Part shown: positions 9,926 through 21,873 of the stretch, one piece after another | Numbering within the stretch: position 1 is the first letter of the stretch | Layout of the letters: every line of letters starts with the position of its first letter | NCBI GenBank assembly: GCA_900543805.1 | Contig: UQTE01000010.1 | Location: 1 to 64,000, forward strand | Reading direction: 5' to 3' | DNA: 64,000 bases | Source of the DNA: an uncultured Sutterella sp. | GTDB lineage: Bacteria; Pseudomonadota; Gammaproteobacteria; Burkholderiales; Burkholderiaceae_F | Made by a program: the position numbers and the translations under genes | The notes under the pieces: generated by a model | What the model saw: the letters and a program-made list of their open reading frames with translations, nothing else | What the model was told of the DNA's origin: nothing | Databases searched by the model: none

Positions 9926-10015
9926 GAAGCTCTGTCGATCGCCCGCTTCTCTTGTTATCGTATTCTTCTCATCCCTTGATCTCATTGCCAGCGCCGGGCG
10001 CAGAAGGAGCTTTTC

Positions 10016-10753
10016 ATGTCGGATTCCGACGTCCTCAGCTACGAATTCCCCTGCAACGAAAAGATTCGGACCTATCTGCGTCTGGAGGCGCTCTTTCACC
10101 GCTTCGACTGGCTTGCCGCCCAGGATTCGCCCGTGGCGCATCACTGCGCGATCGGCGCGCTCTTTGACCTGACGGACGCCACCGCCCGTTCGGACCTGCG
10201 CAACGAGCTCGTTCAGGGGCTCGAGCGCCGCCGCCAGCAGACGGAAGCCGGCACGCCCCGTCATCAGCACCTCACCGACCTCATTCACGACATCACGCGC
10301 ATCGTAGGAAAGTCCGGCCAGAGCATCCGCGAAAACGAATGGCTGCAGCTCATCCGCACGCGCCAGTCGCTGGCGGGCGGCACCTGCGAATTCGACCTTC
10401 CCGTCCTCCATCACTGGCTCTCGATGCCCTTTGCCGCGCGCCACGAGGAACTGCAGGGCTGGGTCGCCTCGTTCGAGCCGATCCGCAACGCCATTCAGAT
10501 GGTGATCGACGAAATTCGCGCCAACTGCGTCGTGCAGACGCTCGAGGCGAAATCGGGCTCCATGCAGTACCCGGTCAACGGCCGGCGCTATCTTCTTGCG
10601 CGCATCGAACTTCCGCGCGACGCAGAGGTGATCCCCGAAGTGAGCGCCAACAAATACATGCTGTGGATTCGTTTCTCGAGCCCCGACGAAAACCACAAGC
10701 TTCACCCGTTCAAGGGCAACGTCCCCTTCACGCTCGGACTCTGCACGCGCTGA
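10016..10753 (+). CDS. zapD: Cell division protein ZapD
   Basis: This 245-residue protein of the ZapD/YacF (DUF1342) family bundles FtsZ filaments at the Z-ring. Its N-terminus [20 protein letters not shown] is the recognised family signature, and length is normal (about 245-250). A GGAG ribosome-binding site lies 8 bases before the ATG. The coaE-zapD-yacG order is typical of beta- and gammaproteobacteria. Confidence 0.95.
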   Translation: MSDSDVLSYEFPCNEKIRTYLRLEALFHRFDWLAAQDSPVAHHCAIGALFDLTDATARSDLRNELVQGLERRRQQTEAGTPRHQHLTDLIHDITRIVGKSGQSIRENEWLQLIRTRQSLAGGTCEFDLPVLHHWLSMPFAARHEELQGWVASFEPIRNAIQMVIDEIRANCVVQTLEAKSGSMQYPVNGRRYLLARIELPRDAEVIPEVSANKYMLWIRFSSPDENHKLHPFKGNVPFTLGLCTR

Positions 10754-10775
10754 GGACGTTGGAACACGGAAACAC

Positions 10776-10811
10776 AGACGGACCGCGCCCGAAGGTGCGG
10801 TCCGTCTTTTT
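10776..10811 (+). terminator. Intrinsic terminator between zapD and yacG
   Basis: The arms AGACGGACCGC (10776-10786) and GCGGTCCGTCT (10797-10807) enclose a 10-nt loop and are followed by TTTTT. The T-run ends about 10 bases before the yacG ATG, so yacG depends on read-through or on a transcript starting very close to its own start codon. Confidence 0.85.
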
Positions 10812-10821
10812 GAGAAAAACC

Positions 10822-11055
10822 ATGAAAGTGAAATGCCCCGTCTGCGGGAAGGAAACCGAATATTCGCCCGCCAATCCCTACCGTCCGTTTTGCTCGGAAG
10901 TCTGCCGCACCGCGGACCTCGGATCCTGGGCGAGCGACGAATACGTGATTCACGGAGAACCGGGTTCCGCCATGAACCTCTCGCCCGAGGAATACGAAGC
11001 CGCGGCCGAACACACGCGCGAGGTCGCCGCCAAGAAGGAGCGCTCCCGCAAGTGA
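10822..11055 (+). CDS. yacG: Zinc-binding DNA gyrase inhibitor YacG
   Basis: This 77-residue protein has the YacG four-Cys zinc site: CPVCGK near the N-terminus and FCSEVCR about residues 33-39. The family binds GyrB and inhibits gyrase in E. coli. The C-terminus is charged and somewhat extended ([16 protein letters not shown]). Its stop codon abuts the phoR stop codon on the other strand with no gap. Confidence 0.92.
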   Translation: MKVKCPVCGKETEYSPANPYRPFCSEVCRTADLGSWASDEYVIHGEPGSAMNLSPEEYEAAAEHTREVAAKKERSRK

Positions 11056-12273
11056 TCAGCGCAGGGACGAAAAAGTCCGTTCTTCAGGAAAATGCATGGA
11101 GAAGACGGATCCGACGCCGGGCGTCGACTCGATCTTGAGCGTCCCGCCGTTGCGGCGCAGGACGTGCTTCACGATCGCAAGGCCCAGCCCCGTGCCGCCC
11201 GTCTGACGGGAGCGTCCCTTGTCGGCGCGGTAAAAGCGTTCCGTGAGTCTCGGAATGTGCTTGGCCTCGATCCCGATCCCCGTGTCGGCGACGGAAAAGA
11301 CCGCACCCATGCCGCTTCGCCCCCAGCGCACCGTGATTGTGCCGCCGTCGGGGGTGTAGCGCACGGCGTTGGAGACGAGGTTCATCGCGGCGCTTCGCAG
11401 TTCGTCGGGGTGACCGAGAAGCGACACGTCCTCGATTTCCTTTACGAAGGTGTGTCGGCCGAGCGAAAGCGCTTCGCCCTCCCTCACGACGTCCTCGGCG
11501 ATGCGGTGCATCGCGACGACTTCGGATTCGTCCGTCTGCGTTTCGTCGCGGTTTTCGAGCCCCGAGAGCATGAGAAGATCGTCGACGATGTGGCGCATGC
11601 GCTGCACCTGATCCCGAATGAGGGCGACGTGGTGCGGCTCGAGCGCCGCGTCCAGGTCGAAGAATCCTCCGATGACGGTGAGCGGCGTCCTCAGTTCGTG
11701 CGAAACGTTCGCGACGAAGTCGCGCCGCATGTCTTCGACGCGGCGTTTGGCCGTCACGTCGTGCGACACGATGAGGGTGTGCTGCAGGTCGGGCGCGACC
11801 ACGGAGATTTCAAAGATTTCGTCGCGGCCGGGAAACTGACAGAGCATGGGCTCGTCAAAGCGGCGCGCATTGAGGAAGTTGCGCAGTCTTTCGTCGGACA
11901 CCGCTTCGTGGAAGGGCTTGCCAAGCACGGACGCGTCCATGCCGAAGTGGCGCTCCGCCGCAACGTTCATCCACTCGATTTCGGCGTTGTTGCCGAGAAT
12001 CACGACGCCTTCGGGAAGAAGTCCGAGCGTCTGGCGGTAGCGCATGTCGCGCGCGACGATGCGCGACTCCGAGCGAAAGCCCTCTTCGAGCATGCGCTCG
12101 CAAAAGAAAAGCGTATAGAGGAAAAGAAGAGCCGTCGTGACGGCGAAAAAGCCGAGCGCCTGACGTCCGCCGAGAGTCCCCCAGAGAAGGAGAGACACGA
12201 CAAGGTCAAGCGCCACCACGACGAGCAGAATGCGGAACTGATGCTCGAAGCGTCCGTTTTCACTTGCGGCCAT
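11056..12273 (-). CDS. phoR: Phosphate-regulon sensor histidine kinase PhoR
   Basis: This 405-residue membrane histidine kinase has two N-terminal membrane segments (about residues 14-33 and 38-58), a PAS domain (about 80-175), a HisKA motif VANVSHELRTPL with His192, and an ATPase domain with NLVSNAVRYTP, DTGIGI and GGTGLGL. It phosphorylates and dephosphorylates PhoB according to Pst/PhoU signalling. The frame opens at 12288, but the ATG at 12273 overlaps the phoB stop as TGATG, the usual coupled arrangement, and has the better context. Confidence 0.95.
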   Translation of the reverse strand: MAASENGRFEHQFRILLVVVALDLVVSLLLWGTLGGRQALGFFAVTTALLFLYTLFFCERMLEEGFRSESRIVARDMRYRQTLGLLPEGVVILGNNAEIEWMNVAAERHFGMDASVLGKPFHEAVSDERLRNFLNARRFDEPMLCQFPGRDEIFEISVVAPDLQHTLIVSHDVTAKRRVEDMRRDFVANVSHELRTPLTVIGGFFDLDAALEPHHVALIRDQVQRMRHIVDDLLMLSGLENRDETQTDESEVVAMHRIAEDVVREGEALSLGRHTFVKEIEDVSLLGHPDELRSAAMNLVSNAVRYTPDGGTITVRWGRSGMGAVFSVADTGIGIEAKHIPRLTERFYRADKGRSRQTGGTGLGLAIVKHVLRRNGGTLKIESTPGVGSVFSMHFPEERTFSSLR

Positions 12274-12971
12274 CAAAGCCCCCGGCAACGGTAGCCCACG
12301 CCGCGCACGGTCTCAATGAGGTCTTCGGCCGCCGTTCCGGCAAGCGCCTTTCTGAGACGAAGCATGTGCACGTCGACCGTGCGTTCGTCCACGTAGACGC
12401 TCTCCCAAACGGCCTCGAGAAGCTGGGCGCGCGAAAAGACGCGTCCGGGGTGCGAGGCGAAGAGATGGAGAAGTCGGAATTCCTTTCCCGAGAGCTTTAC
12501 GGGCACCCCGTCGACGCTCGCTTCAAAGCGGGCTTCGTTCATGACGAGGGGACCGCAGCGCACGACGTTTTCGTCGCTTCGCTCCACGCGGGCCTTCTCC
12601 TGGCCCTGGCGGCGAAGCACCGCCCGGATGCGGGCGACGAGTTCGCGCGGGAAAAAGGGCTTCACAATGTAGTCGTCCGCTCCCGCGTCGAGCGCCTCGA
12701 CGCGGTCGCGCTCCTCACCGCGGGCGGTCAGCATGATGACCGGAAGATCGGCCGTCTCGGGATCCTTCTTCAAATCTTCGAGCCAGGACTGACCCGAACG
12801 GTCGGGGAGCATCCGGTCGAGAAGAATCAGGTCGGGCCGGCGCGTCTTGAGTGCGGCGCAGGCTTCGCCCACGTCCGCGGCGCCGACCACTTCGAAGCCC
12901 TCGCGTTCGCACACGAAGGAAACGAGTTCCCGAATCGGCAGTTCGTCTTCAACGATGAGGAGAAAAGTCAT
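12273..12971 (-). CDS. phoB: Phosphate-regulon response regulator PhoB
   Basis: This 232-residue OmpR-type regulator has a receiver domain (about 1-120) with phospho-acceptor Asp52 in LILLDRMLPDRSG and conserved VEDE acidic residues at the N-terminus. A winged-helix DNA-binding domain follows (about 130-232; VDVHMLRLRKAL, VRGVGYR). It binds Pho boxes such as the one upstream of pstS at 17106-17134. It is only 5 bases downstream of phoU and translationally coupled to phoR. Confidence 0.97.
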   Translation of the reverse strand: MTFLLIVEDELPIRELVSFVCEREGFEVVGAADVGEACAALKTRRPDLILLDRMLPDRSGQSWLEDLKKDPETADLPVIMLTARGEERDRVEALDAGADDYIVKPFFPRELVARIRAVLRRQGQEKARVERSDENVVRCGPLVMNEARFEASVDGVPVKLSGKEFRLLHLFASHPGRVFSRAQLLEAVWESVYVDERTVDVHMLRLRKALAGTAAEDLIETVRGVGYRCRGL

Positions 12972-12976
12972 GGGAA

Positions 12977-13657
12977 TCAGGCAATCAAATCATGGCGCAC
13001 ATCGGCACCTTCTCGGATGAAGATGACCGTTTCCGCCACGTTCTTCGTATGGTCGCCCACGCGCTCGAGCGCCTTGGCGATCCAGATGAGCTCCATCGCG
13101 CTCGTCGTAACGCCCGGGTCTTCGACCATGTGCGTCACCAGACTGCGAAGGGTCGTGCGGAAGACGTCGTCAACCATCCTATCACGGAGCATCACCTCGC
13201 GAGCCGTATCGGTGTCGTCCGTAAGGAAAGCCTGCATGACGTCGTCGATCATGTGGCGCAGCGTCGCCACCGCCATCACGAGCGCCGAACGGTTGGTGAG
13301 AACGCTCTCGGCGGGTTGTTCCGCAAGGCGCAGGATCGAGCGCGCGATGTTGCGCGCTTCGTCGCCCATGCGTTCAAGGTCGATGCTGATGCGCGAGCAC
13401 CCGAGAAGACGGCGAAGGTCGACCGCCTGGGGCTGACGGATGGCGATCTGGTTTTCGACCTGGGCGTCGACTTCCACGTGCTGTCCGTTGACGATGGCGT
13501 CGCCGTCGCGCACCTCTTCGGCGAGGGCGACGTCGAGCTTGATGAGGGCCTTGCCGGCCTTCTCGAGCTGCGAGGAAACCGTCGTTCCCATCGTGTAGAC
13601 GAGCTTCGTCACCTCATCGAGGTCACGGTCAAAACTCTTGAGAATGTGTCCGCTCAT
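12977..13657 (-). CDS. phoU: Phosphate signalling protein PhoU
   Basis: This 226-residue PhoU is made of two three-helix repeats with the conserved E/D-rich metal-binding signatures (LERMGDEARNIARSI about residue 95; LERVGDHTKNVAE about residue 200). PhoU links the PstSCAB transporter to PhoR and represses the regulon when phosphate is plentiful. It lies between pstB and phoB, as expected. Confidence 0.96.
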   Translation of the reverse strand: MSGHILKSFDRDLDEVTKLVYTMGTTVSSQLEKAGKALIKLDVALAEEVRDGDAIVNGQHVEVDAQVENQIAIRQPQAVDLRRLLGCSRISIDLERMGDEARNIARSILRLAEQPAESVLTNRSALVMAVATLRHMIDDVMQAFLTDDTDTAREVMLRDRMVDDVFRTTLRSLVTHMVEDPGVTTSAMELIWIAKALERVGDHTKNVAETVIFIREGADVRHDLIA

Positions 13658-13671
13658 TTCTCTTCAACTCC

Positions 13672-14454
<783 letters not shown>

Positions 14455-14466
14455 AACTGTTACTCG

Positions 14467-15330
14467 TCAGAATTGCGAACGACGGCGTTCGCGCAACAAA
14501 ATGGCGGCGAGACTCATCACGAGCACGAGCGCCACGAGCACGAGCGCGGTGCCGTACTGCAGCGGGCGCGTCGCCTCGATGTTGGTCCCCGAAGTGGCCA
14601 TCACGTAGACGTGATAGGGAAGCGCCATGACGGGTTCGAAAAGGCTCACGCCGGTCTTGGGCGTGAAGTAGACGCTGCCCGTGTACATGATGGCGGCCGT
14701 TTCCCCGGCGACGCGGGAGAGCGCGAGAATGGCGCCCGTCAAAATCCCGGGAAGCGCATTGGGAAGCACCACCTTCATGATCGTCTCGCGGCGCGAGGCG
14801 CCGAGCGCGAGACTCGCTTCGCGCCAGTCCTGCGGAACCTGCGAGAGCGCGGCTTCGGTCGTGTTGATGATGACCGGAAGCGAGAGCACCGAGAGCGTCA
14901 GAATCCCGGAGAGAAGGCTCACGTCGAAGCCGCAGAAGACGACGAAGAACGTGAGGCCGAACAAACCGAAGACGATTGAAGGAACGCCCGCGAGGTTCGC
15001 GATCGAAAGACGCGTGAGCGTCACCCAGGCGGACGATCCGCCGTATTCGTGCAGGTACACGGCGCTCGCGACGCCGAGCGGGAGCGCGATCACGAGGGCG
15101 CCCGCCGAAAGGAAGAAAGTGCCGACGAGACAGGGCCAGATGCCGCCCTCACTCATCATGTTGCGCGGAGGTTCCGTCAGGAATTCCCAACTCAGGGCCG
15201 GCAGGGACTCGACGAAGATGAGCCCCAGGATGGCAAGCAGCGTTGCGATGTTGATGATCGCCGCCGCCCGCATGAAACCGAAGCCGCACTTCTGCGTGAA
15301 GAAGCGCGCGCCGTTGTTTTTGTGACTCAT
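14467..15330 (-). CDS. pstA: Phosphate ABC transporter permease PstA
   Basis: This 287-residue inner-membrane permease has about six membrane helices and the ABC permease EAA-type loop (EASLALGASRRETIMKVVLP near residue 180). It pairs with PstC to form the phosphate channel. Its start codon overlaps the pstC stop by 4 bases (ATGA), which indicates coupled translation. Confidence 0.96.
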   Translation of the reverse strand: MSHKNNGARFFTQKCGFGFMRAAAIINIATLLAILGLIFVESLPALSWEFLTEPPRNMMSEGGIWPCLVGTFFLSAGALVIALPLGVASAVYLHEYGGSSAWVTLTRLSIANLAGVPSIVFGLFGLTFFVVFCGFDVSLLSGILTLSVLSLPVIINTTEAALSQVPQDWREASLALGASRRETIMKVVLPNALPGILTGAILALSRVAGETAAIMYTGSVYFTPKTGVSLFEPVMALPYHVYVMATSGTNIEATRPLQYGTALVLVALVLVMSLAAILLRERRRSQF

Positions 15331-16211
15331 TTCTTCAGGCCTCCCACGCGCGCCGCGTACCAGGCGGCCAGATTGAAGACAAGCGTGACGATGAAGAGAA
15401 CCAGACCCGTCGCGTAGAGAGCGTGATAGTGTTCGCTGCCGACCGCGGCCTCCGCCATTTCGGCGGCGATGCTCGAGGTCATCGGGCGAACCGGGTCGAA
15501 GATGCTCTCGGGAATGATCCCGGCGCCGCCGGCCACCATGAGGACCACCATCGTTTCGCCGATCACGCGCGAGATGCCGAGCATGATGGCCGTGCAGATG
15601 CCGCCCATGGCGTAGCGGAGTTCCACCTTCACGAGCGTTTCCCAGCGCGTGGCGCCGAGCGCAAGGCTCGCCTCACGCAGGGCGTTGGGCACGTTTTTGA
15701 GGGCGTCTTCGGAAATCGACGCGATCGTCGGGATGCACATGAAGGCGAGCATCAGAGCCGCGTTCGTGAGGTTGAGACCCGACGCGATGTTGAAGGTCTG
15801 CTGCAGCCAGGGCGCGAGAACCACCATGCCGATGAAGCCGATCACGACCGAGGGAAGCGCCGCCATCAGTTCGATGAGGGGCTTCACAAAACGGCGGATC
15901 TTTTCGTGCATGCCGCAGTGCATGCAGGCCGCCGTCAGCACGCCGAGAGGCACGGCGATGAGGGTCGTCAACAGTGCGCACGCGAGCGATCCCACGATCA
16001 GGGCGCCGATGCCGAAACTCGGCTCGTCGTCCGTCGGGTACCACTCCGTGGAAAAGAGAAAGTCCGTCAGGGACATTTCCTTGAACGCCGGAAACGCCTG
16101 TGCGCAGAGGAAGACAACGATCGCCGTGAGCGATACGACGCTTACCCCTGCGACAAGTTTGAGACTGCGCTCGAAGAAAAGGTCCGCCCGGAGCTTAGCG
16201 GGCATCGCCAT
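15327..16211 (-). CDS. pstC: Phosphate ABC transporter permease PstC
   Basis: This 294-residue permease has six predicted membrane helices and the conserved cytoplasmic loop EASLALGATRWETLVKVELR. It forms the transmembrane pore with PstA. It lies 10 bases downstream of pstS, and its 3-prime end overlaps pstA. Confidence 0.96.
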   Translation of the reverse strand: MAMPAKLRADLFFERSLKLVAGVSVVSLTAIVVFLCAQAFPAFKEMSLTDFLFSTEWYPTDDEPSFGIGALIVGSLACALLTTLIAVPLGVLTAACMHCGMHEKIRRFVKPLIELMAALPSVVIGFIGMVVLAPWLQQTFNIASGLNLTNAALMLAFMCIPTIASISEDALKNVPNALREASLALGATRWETLVKVELRYAMGGICTAIMLGISRVIGETMVVLMVAGGAGIIPESIFDPVRPMTSSIAAEMAEAAVGSEHYHALYATGLVLFIVTLVFNLAAWYAARVGGLKK

Positions 16212-16221
16212 CTTCAGCCTC

Positions 16222-17025
16222 TCAGTTCACAGGCACGAAACCGGACTTTTCAACGAACTTCTGACCTTCGGCCGAAAGGGCGTAGTCAAGAAGCTTCTTG
16301 GCGTCGGCCGATTCCGTCACGGTGAAGAGGTAGAGGTCGCGGGCGATCGGCCAGGATCGGTCCTTGGCGGAAGCCATGCTGGCGACCTTGCCGTCGATTT
16401 CGAGGGGCTTGGTCTGCTTGTCCATGTAGCCGATGCCGATGTAGCCGATGGCGTTTTCGTTCGAAGCGACCGCCTGAACGACGCCGCCCGAGGAGGACTG
16501 GAGCTGCGCACGGGGCGAAACGCGGGTCTTGCCCATCACGAGTTCCTGCCAGCTTTCAAACGTGCCCGAGGAGGAGTCGCGGCCGACCACGACGATCGGG
16601 CGGTCGGCACCGCCCACTTCCTTCCAGTTCTTGATCTTGCCGGCGAAGACGTCGCGCAGCTGAGCAATCGTGAGGCCCTTGACGGCGTTGTTGTTGTGCA
16701 CCACCGGGATGATCGCGTCATGAGCCACCGTGTAGCGGTTGGTCTTCATGCCGTGGCTTTCGAAGTCCTGGACTTCCTTGCTCTTGAGGTCACGGCTCGA
16801 CATGGCGATGTCCGTCATCTTGTCGCGAAGCGCCTTGATGCCGTTGCCGGAACCCGAACCCGAAATCGTGACCGTCACGTCGGGATTAGCGGCCATAAAG
16901 CTTTCCGTAACCTGCTGCATGGCGGGAAGAACCGTCGTGGAGCCGTTCACGGTCACCGTACCGGCATAAGCGGTCGCCGTCATCGTGCCGAGAGCCGCAA
17001 GGGTCATGAGAAGGGTCTTTTTCAT
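16222..17025 (-). CDS. pstS: Periplasmic phosphate-binding protein PstS
   Basis: This 267-residue exported binding protein has a signal peptide (MKKTLLMTLAALGTMTATAYA, cleavage after about residue 21). The mature N-terminus GTVTVNGSTTVLPAMQ holds the phosphate-binding loop typical of the short PstS family (PF12849 type). SGSGSGNGIKAL and RDSSSGTFESW supply further ligand residues. It is the first gene of the pst-pho operon, with a Pho box 81 bases upstream. Confidence 0.96.
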   Translation of the reverse strand: MKKTLLMTLAALGTMTATAYAGTVTVNGSTTVLPAMQQVTESFMAANPDVTVTISGSGSGNGIKALRDKMTDIAMSSRDLKSKEVQDFESHGMKTNRYTVAHDAIIPVVHNNNAVKGLTIAQLRDVFAGKIKNWKEVGGADRPIVVVGRDSSSGTFESWQELVMGKTRVSPRAQLQSSSGGVVQAVASNENAIGYIGIGYMDKQTKPLEIDGKVASMASAKDRSWPIARDLYLFTVTESADAKKLLDYALSAEGQKFVEKSGFVPVN

Positions 17026-17105
17026 TTTGCTTTCCTATCAATTCAACTCAACTCGCCAACGGCGGAACCTTCCGCCGTTCGCATGGCGAAGTATGGGGAC
17101 CCCAA

Positions 17106-17134
17106 ATGACACGGCCGTTACAACAAAATGACAA
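17106..17134 (-). promoter_or_regulatory. Triple Pho box upstream of pstS
   Basis: Three direct 7-mers repeat at an 11-bp period. Read on the minus strand they are TTGTCAT, TTGTAAC and GTGTCAT, separated by TTTG and GGCC (+ strand 17106-17112, 17117-17123 and 17128-17134). This matches the known PhoB site architecture (CTGTCAT-type halves, one per 11 bp) and lies 81-109 bases upstream of the pstS start. Confidence 0.88.
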
Positions 17135-17149
17135 TTTCATGAAAAATGC

Positions 17150-17190
17150 AAAACGGGACGTCCCCCGGCAAGGAGAACATCCCGTTTTTT
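17150..17190. terminator. Terminator downstream of the mutT-like gene
   Basis: The arms AAAACGGGA (17150-17158) and TCCCGTTTT (17180-17188) form a hairpin with T-tracts on both strands. It lies between the minus-strand mutT-like gene and the Pho box, insulating the phosphate regulon. Confidence 0.75.
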
Positions 17191-17211
17191 TTCTCACGAC
17201 TGCAGTCTGAA

Positions 17212-17892
17212 TCAAGGCTTCACGCCGTGCGCTCCGCGTGCCTGCCAAAGATCGAGATCCGCCGCGCGGGCGCCTTCCGCGTAGAGAGGCAGAAGGGCCT
17301 CACCGTTGACGAGGAATTCGTCGAAACGGTCCGCCGCCACGATCCCGAAGTCGTAATCGAGCGCCACGGCCTTGTAGAGATCGTCCATCGTTTCGAGACG
17401 AGCCCCCACGAAGCGGTGACGGCGATCGCGCTCGACCGTCGCGCGGAAGGCCTGCGTCGAGTAAGTGAGCGTGTCGACGCGGTCTTCCCACACGTCGGGA
17501 AGAGCCACGCGGTTCATGATGGCGCCGTCCTTCGGAAGCATGAGTCCCGGGGGACGTTCGCCCGGGTGCATCCACACGGTCTTCTGGCCCTCGCGGCACA
17601 CGGGCGTGCCGCGGAAGTCGCGCGAGCGGTAGAAATGCAGCCGCACGTGACCGTGTTCATAACGGTGTTCCGTCACGAACCACGGAAAGGACGAGTTGAC
17701 GGTCATGTCGAGTTCTTCGCGGAACTCGCGCTTGAGCGCGTCCCCCACCGTTTCCCCGTCTTCGAGCTTGCCGCCCGGAAATTCCCAGTATCCGGCATAG
17801 GGCTTTCCTTCGGGGCGCGAACCGATGAGCACGGCGCCGTCTTCCCGGATCAGCACGCCGCAGGCGACTTCAATGATTTTTTCTTCCGACAT
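17212..17892 (-). CDS. MutT-like Nudix hydrolase with a ThiE-like tail
   Basis: This 226-residue protein has an N-terminal Nudix domain (about 1-118) resembling the 8-oxo-dGTP hydrolase MutT. The Nudix box at residues 41-63 keeps catalytic Glu56, Glu59 and Glu60, but the consensus Gly is Asp62 (REFREELDM). Residues about 140-226 resemble the second half of the TMP synthase (ThiE/TenI) domain that follows MutT in many beta- and gammaproteobacteria: FVGARLETMDDLYKAVAL, DYDFGIVAADR and LPLYAEGARAADL align with VGASCH, ALGADFAVL and PVYALGG. The tail is much shorter than the usual domain of about 180 residues. The ATG at 17892 gives MSEEKIIEVA, 2 bases from the argJ-like stop. Sanitising oxidised nucleotides is likely; the tail function is unknown. 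Confidence 0.82.
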   Translation of the reverse strand: MSEEKIIEVACGVLIREDGAVLIGSRPEGKPYAGYWEFPGGKLEDGETVGDALKREFREELDMTVNSSFPWFVTEHRYEHGHVRLHFYRSRDFRGTPVCREGQKTVWMHPGERPPGLMLPKDGAIMNRVALPDVWEDRVDTLTYSTQAFRATVERDRRHRFVGARLETMDDLYKAVALDYDFGIVAADRFDEFLVNGEALLPLYAEGARAADLDLWQARGAHGVKP

Positions 17893-17894
17893 AG

Positions 17895-18863
17895 TTATTC
17901 CCGAGTATTGAGAGTGATCGTCCCGCGCCAGCCGCAGTGACCGCGGCAGAGATGAATGGTGAGGGAGGAGGCGGGACGAACGAGCGGGTCGTCGTGCCAC
18001 ACACCGTTTTTCAGTATAACCCCGTCATCCGACGCAATGGCGATGCGGTTCCACTCGAACCCCGGAAGCTCCGCCGTTACGAGCGCCCGCCAGAAGTCGT
18101 CCGCCCCGAGGCGCGCGCCGTGGGTCGCCAGAAAGGCGGCGATGCGTTCGGCCTCGGCCACCGTTTCGGCTCCGCGGATCGTGAGGGATACACCCTCCTC
18201 CCGAATCGCGCTCTTGGCCAAAAGTTCCGCCGCCACTTCCGCGAGGGCTTCGCGCCGGTCGTCGCGCGCACGGTTCTTGAGCGTGGGACGGGGCGCCGCG
18301 ATCCAGAGAAAGTCCCCCGTGACGCCCCCTTCCGTCGCGCGGCGCCGAGCGAGCGTGGCGCCTTCGAGTTCCGTGCAGAGCCGCTCGAGCGTCTCCCGAT
18401 CGAAGGGCTCTGAAAACACCGCGCCCCAGACGGCCGAGCGCTCCGGCGTTTCGCCGCCGATCCGCTCCACCGCGACGCGGAAGGTTCCTTCGGCGTCGTG
18501 GAGCGTGCGCTCCTCGCTCCAGGCAATCGGACGCTCGACAAGAGGCTGCGAGAGATCTTCGATGAGAGGTCCGGCCGCGCGCGTGCAGCGCGCCCGGCCG
18601 AAGGGCGCGTAGAGTACCGCCTCGGCGGGAAGTCCCAGGCGTTGGGCGGCGACGCCGTGGAGCGTGCGCCAGGCGCCAGCGAACCCCGCCGTGCCCGGAA
18701 GCGGCGCGTCCTCCCCCGTCACGACGGCGACGACGGGCGGACGATCCGTGCCCGTCAGAGACGTGACGCCTGCGGTGAGGCGCATGCGGGCCGCCAGGAA
18801 ACCGTTCGCATCGATGCGGCGCACGAGATGGCGCTTCGTGGTGAGAAAAAGCGGTTGAAACAT
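17895..18863 (-). CDS. ArgJ-like protein lacking catalytic motifs
   Basis: This 322-residue protein lies where betaproteobacteria carry argJ (ornithine/glutamate N-acetyltransferase), between secA and mutT. Weak similarity follows the ArgJ order: VVAVVTGEDAPLPGTAG for the VNSGNANAGTG region (about 45-60), QRLGLPAEAVLYAPFGRARC for the STGVIGE region, SAVWGAVFSEPFDRETLERL where the autocleavage ATML-Thr motif should be (about 143-162), REEGVSLTIRGAETVAEAER for the EG-ATKF-VEV region, and LTIHLCRGHCGWRGTITLN for the C-terminus. The nucleophilic Thr and the GSGM-PN-AT motif are gone, and it is about 80 residues shorter than ArgJ. The frame is intact, so it is probably a divergent pseudoenzyme rather than a fresh pseudogene. 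Confidence 0.6.
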   Translation of the reverse strand: MFQPLFLTTKRHLVRRIDANGFLAARMRLTAGVTSLTGTDRPPVVAVVTGEDAPLPGTAGFAGAWRTLHGVAAQRLGLPAEAVLYAPFGRARCTRAAGPLIEDLSQPLVERPIAWSEERTLHDAEGTFRVAVERIGGETPERSAVWGAVFSEPFDRETLERLCTELEGATLARRRATEGGVTGDFLWIAAPRPTLKNRARDDRREALAEVAAELLAKSAIREEGVSLTIRGAETVAEAERIAAFLATHGARLGADDFWRALVTAELPGFEWNRIAIASDDGVILKNGVWHDDPLVRPASSLTIHLCRGHCGWRGTITLNTRE

Positions 18864-18886
18864 CGCAAAGAAAATCCGTCGACAAA

Positions 18887-18927
18887 AGAAAAAAGGCGAG
18901 CCGCCGAAAAGTACGACGGTCTCGCCC
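18887..18927 (-). terminator. Terminator downstream of secA
   Basis: On the minus strand GGCGAGaCCG pairs with CGGcggCTCGCC around a loop of about 10 nt, followed by TTTTTTCTTTT. It lies about 20 bases after the secA stop and separates secA from the argJ-like gene. Confidence 0.85.
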
Positions 18928-18943
18928 TACGGTTCACTTCAGA

Positions 18944-21670
<2,727 letters not shown>

Positions 21671-21819
21671 TGTTCTTCAACCTGGTCATGGTTCGGGCCG
21701 CGCAAAAAAGAGACGGCCCCAAAACGTCCCGGACGGTTCAAAAACAAAAAGAAGGGAAGACGCTCTGCAGATTCCGTCCTCCCCTTCGCGAATTGAGCCG
21801 CCAGGTCGTGCGTTTTTGG

Positions 21820-21828
21820 ATTATCGCA
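21820..21828 (-). promoter_or_regulatory. Candidate extended -10 promoter of secA
   Basis: On the minus strand the element TGCGATAAT (extended -10 type TGN plus GATAAT) lies about 150 bases upstream of the secA ATG, just after an inverted repeat TGCCGCA/TGCGGCA. No clear -35 is visible. Confidence 0.35.
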
Positions 21829-21873
21829 CGTTGCCGCACTCATAGGGTTGCGGCATTTTGCAAAAAACCGTTT

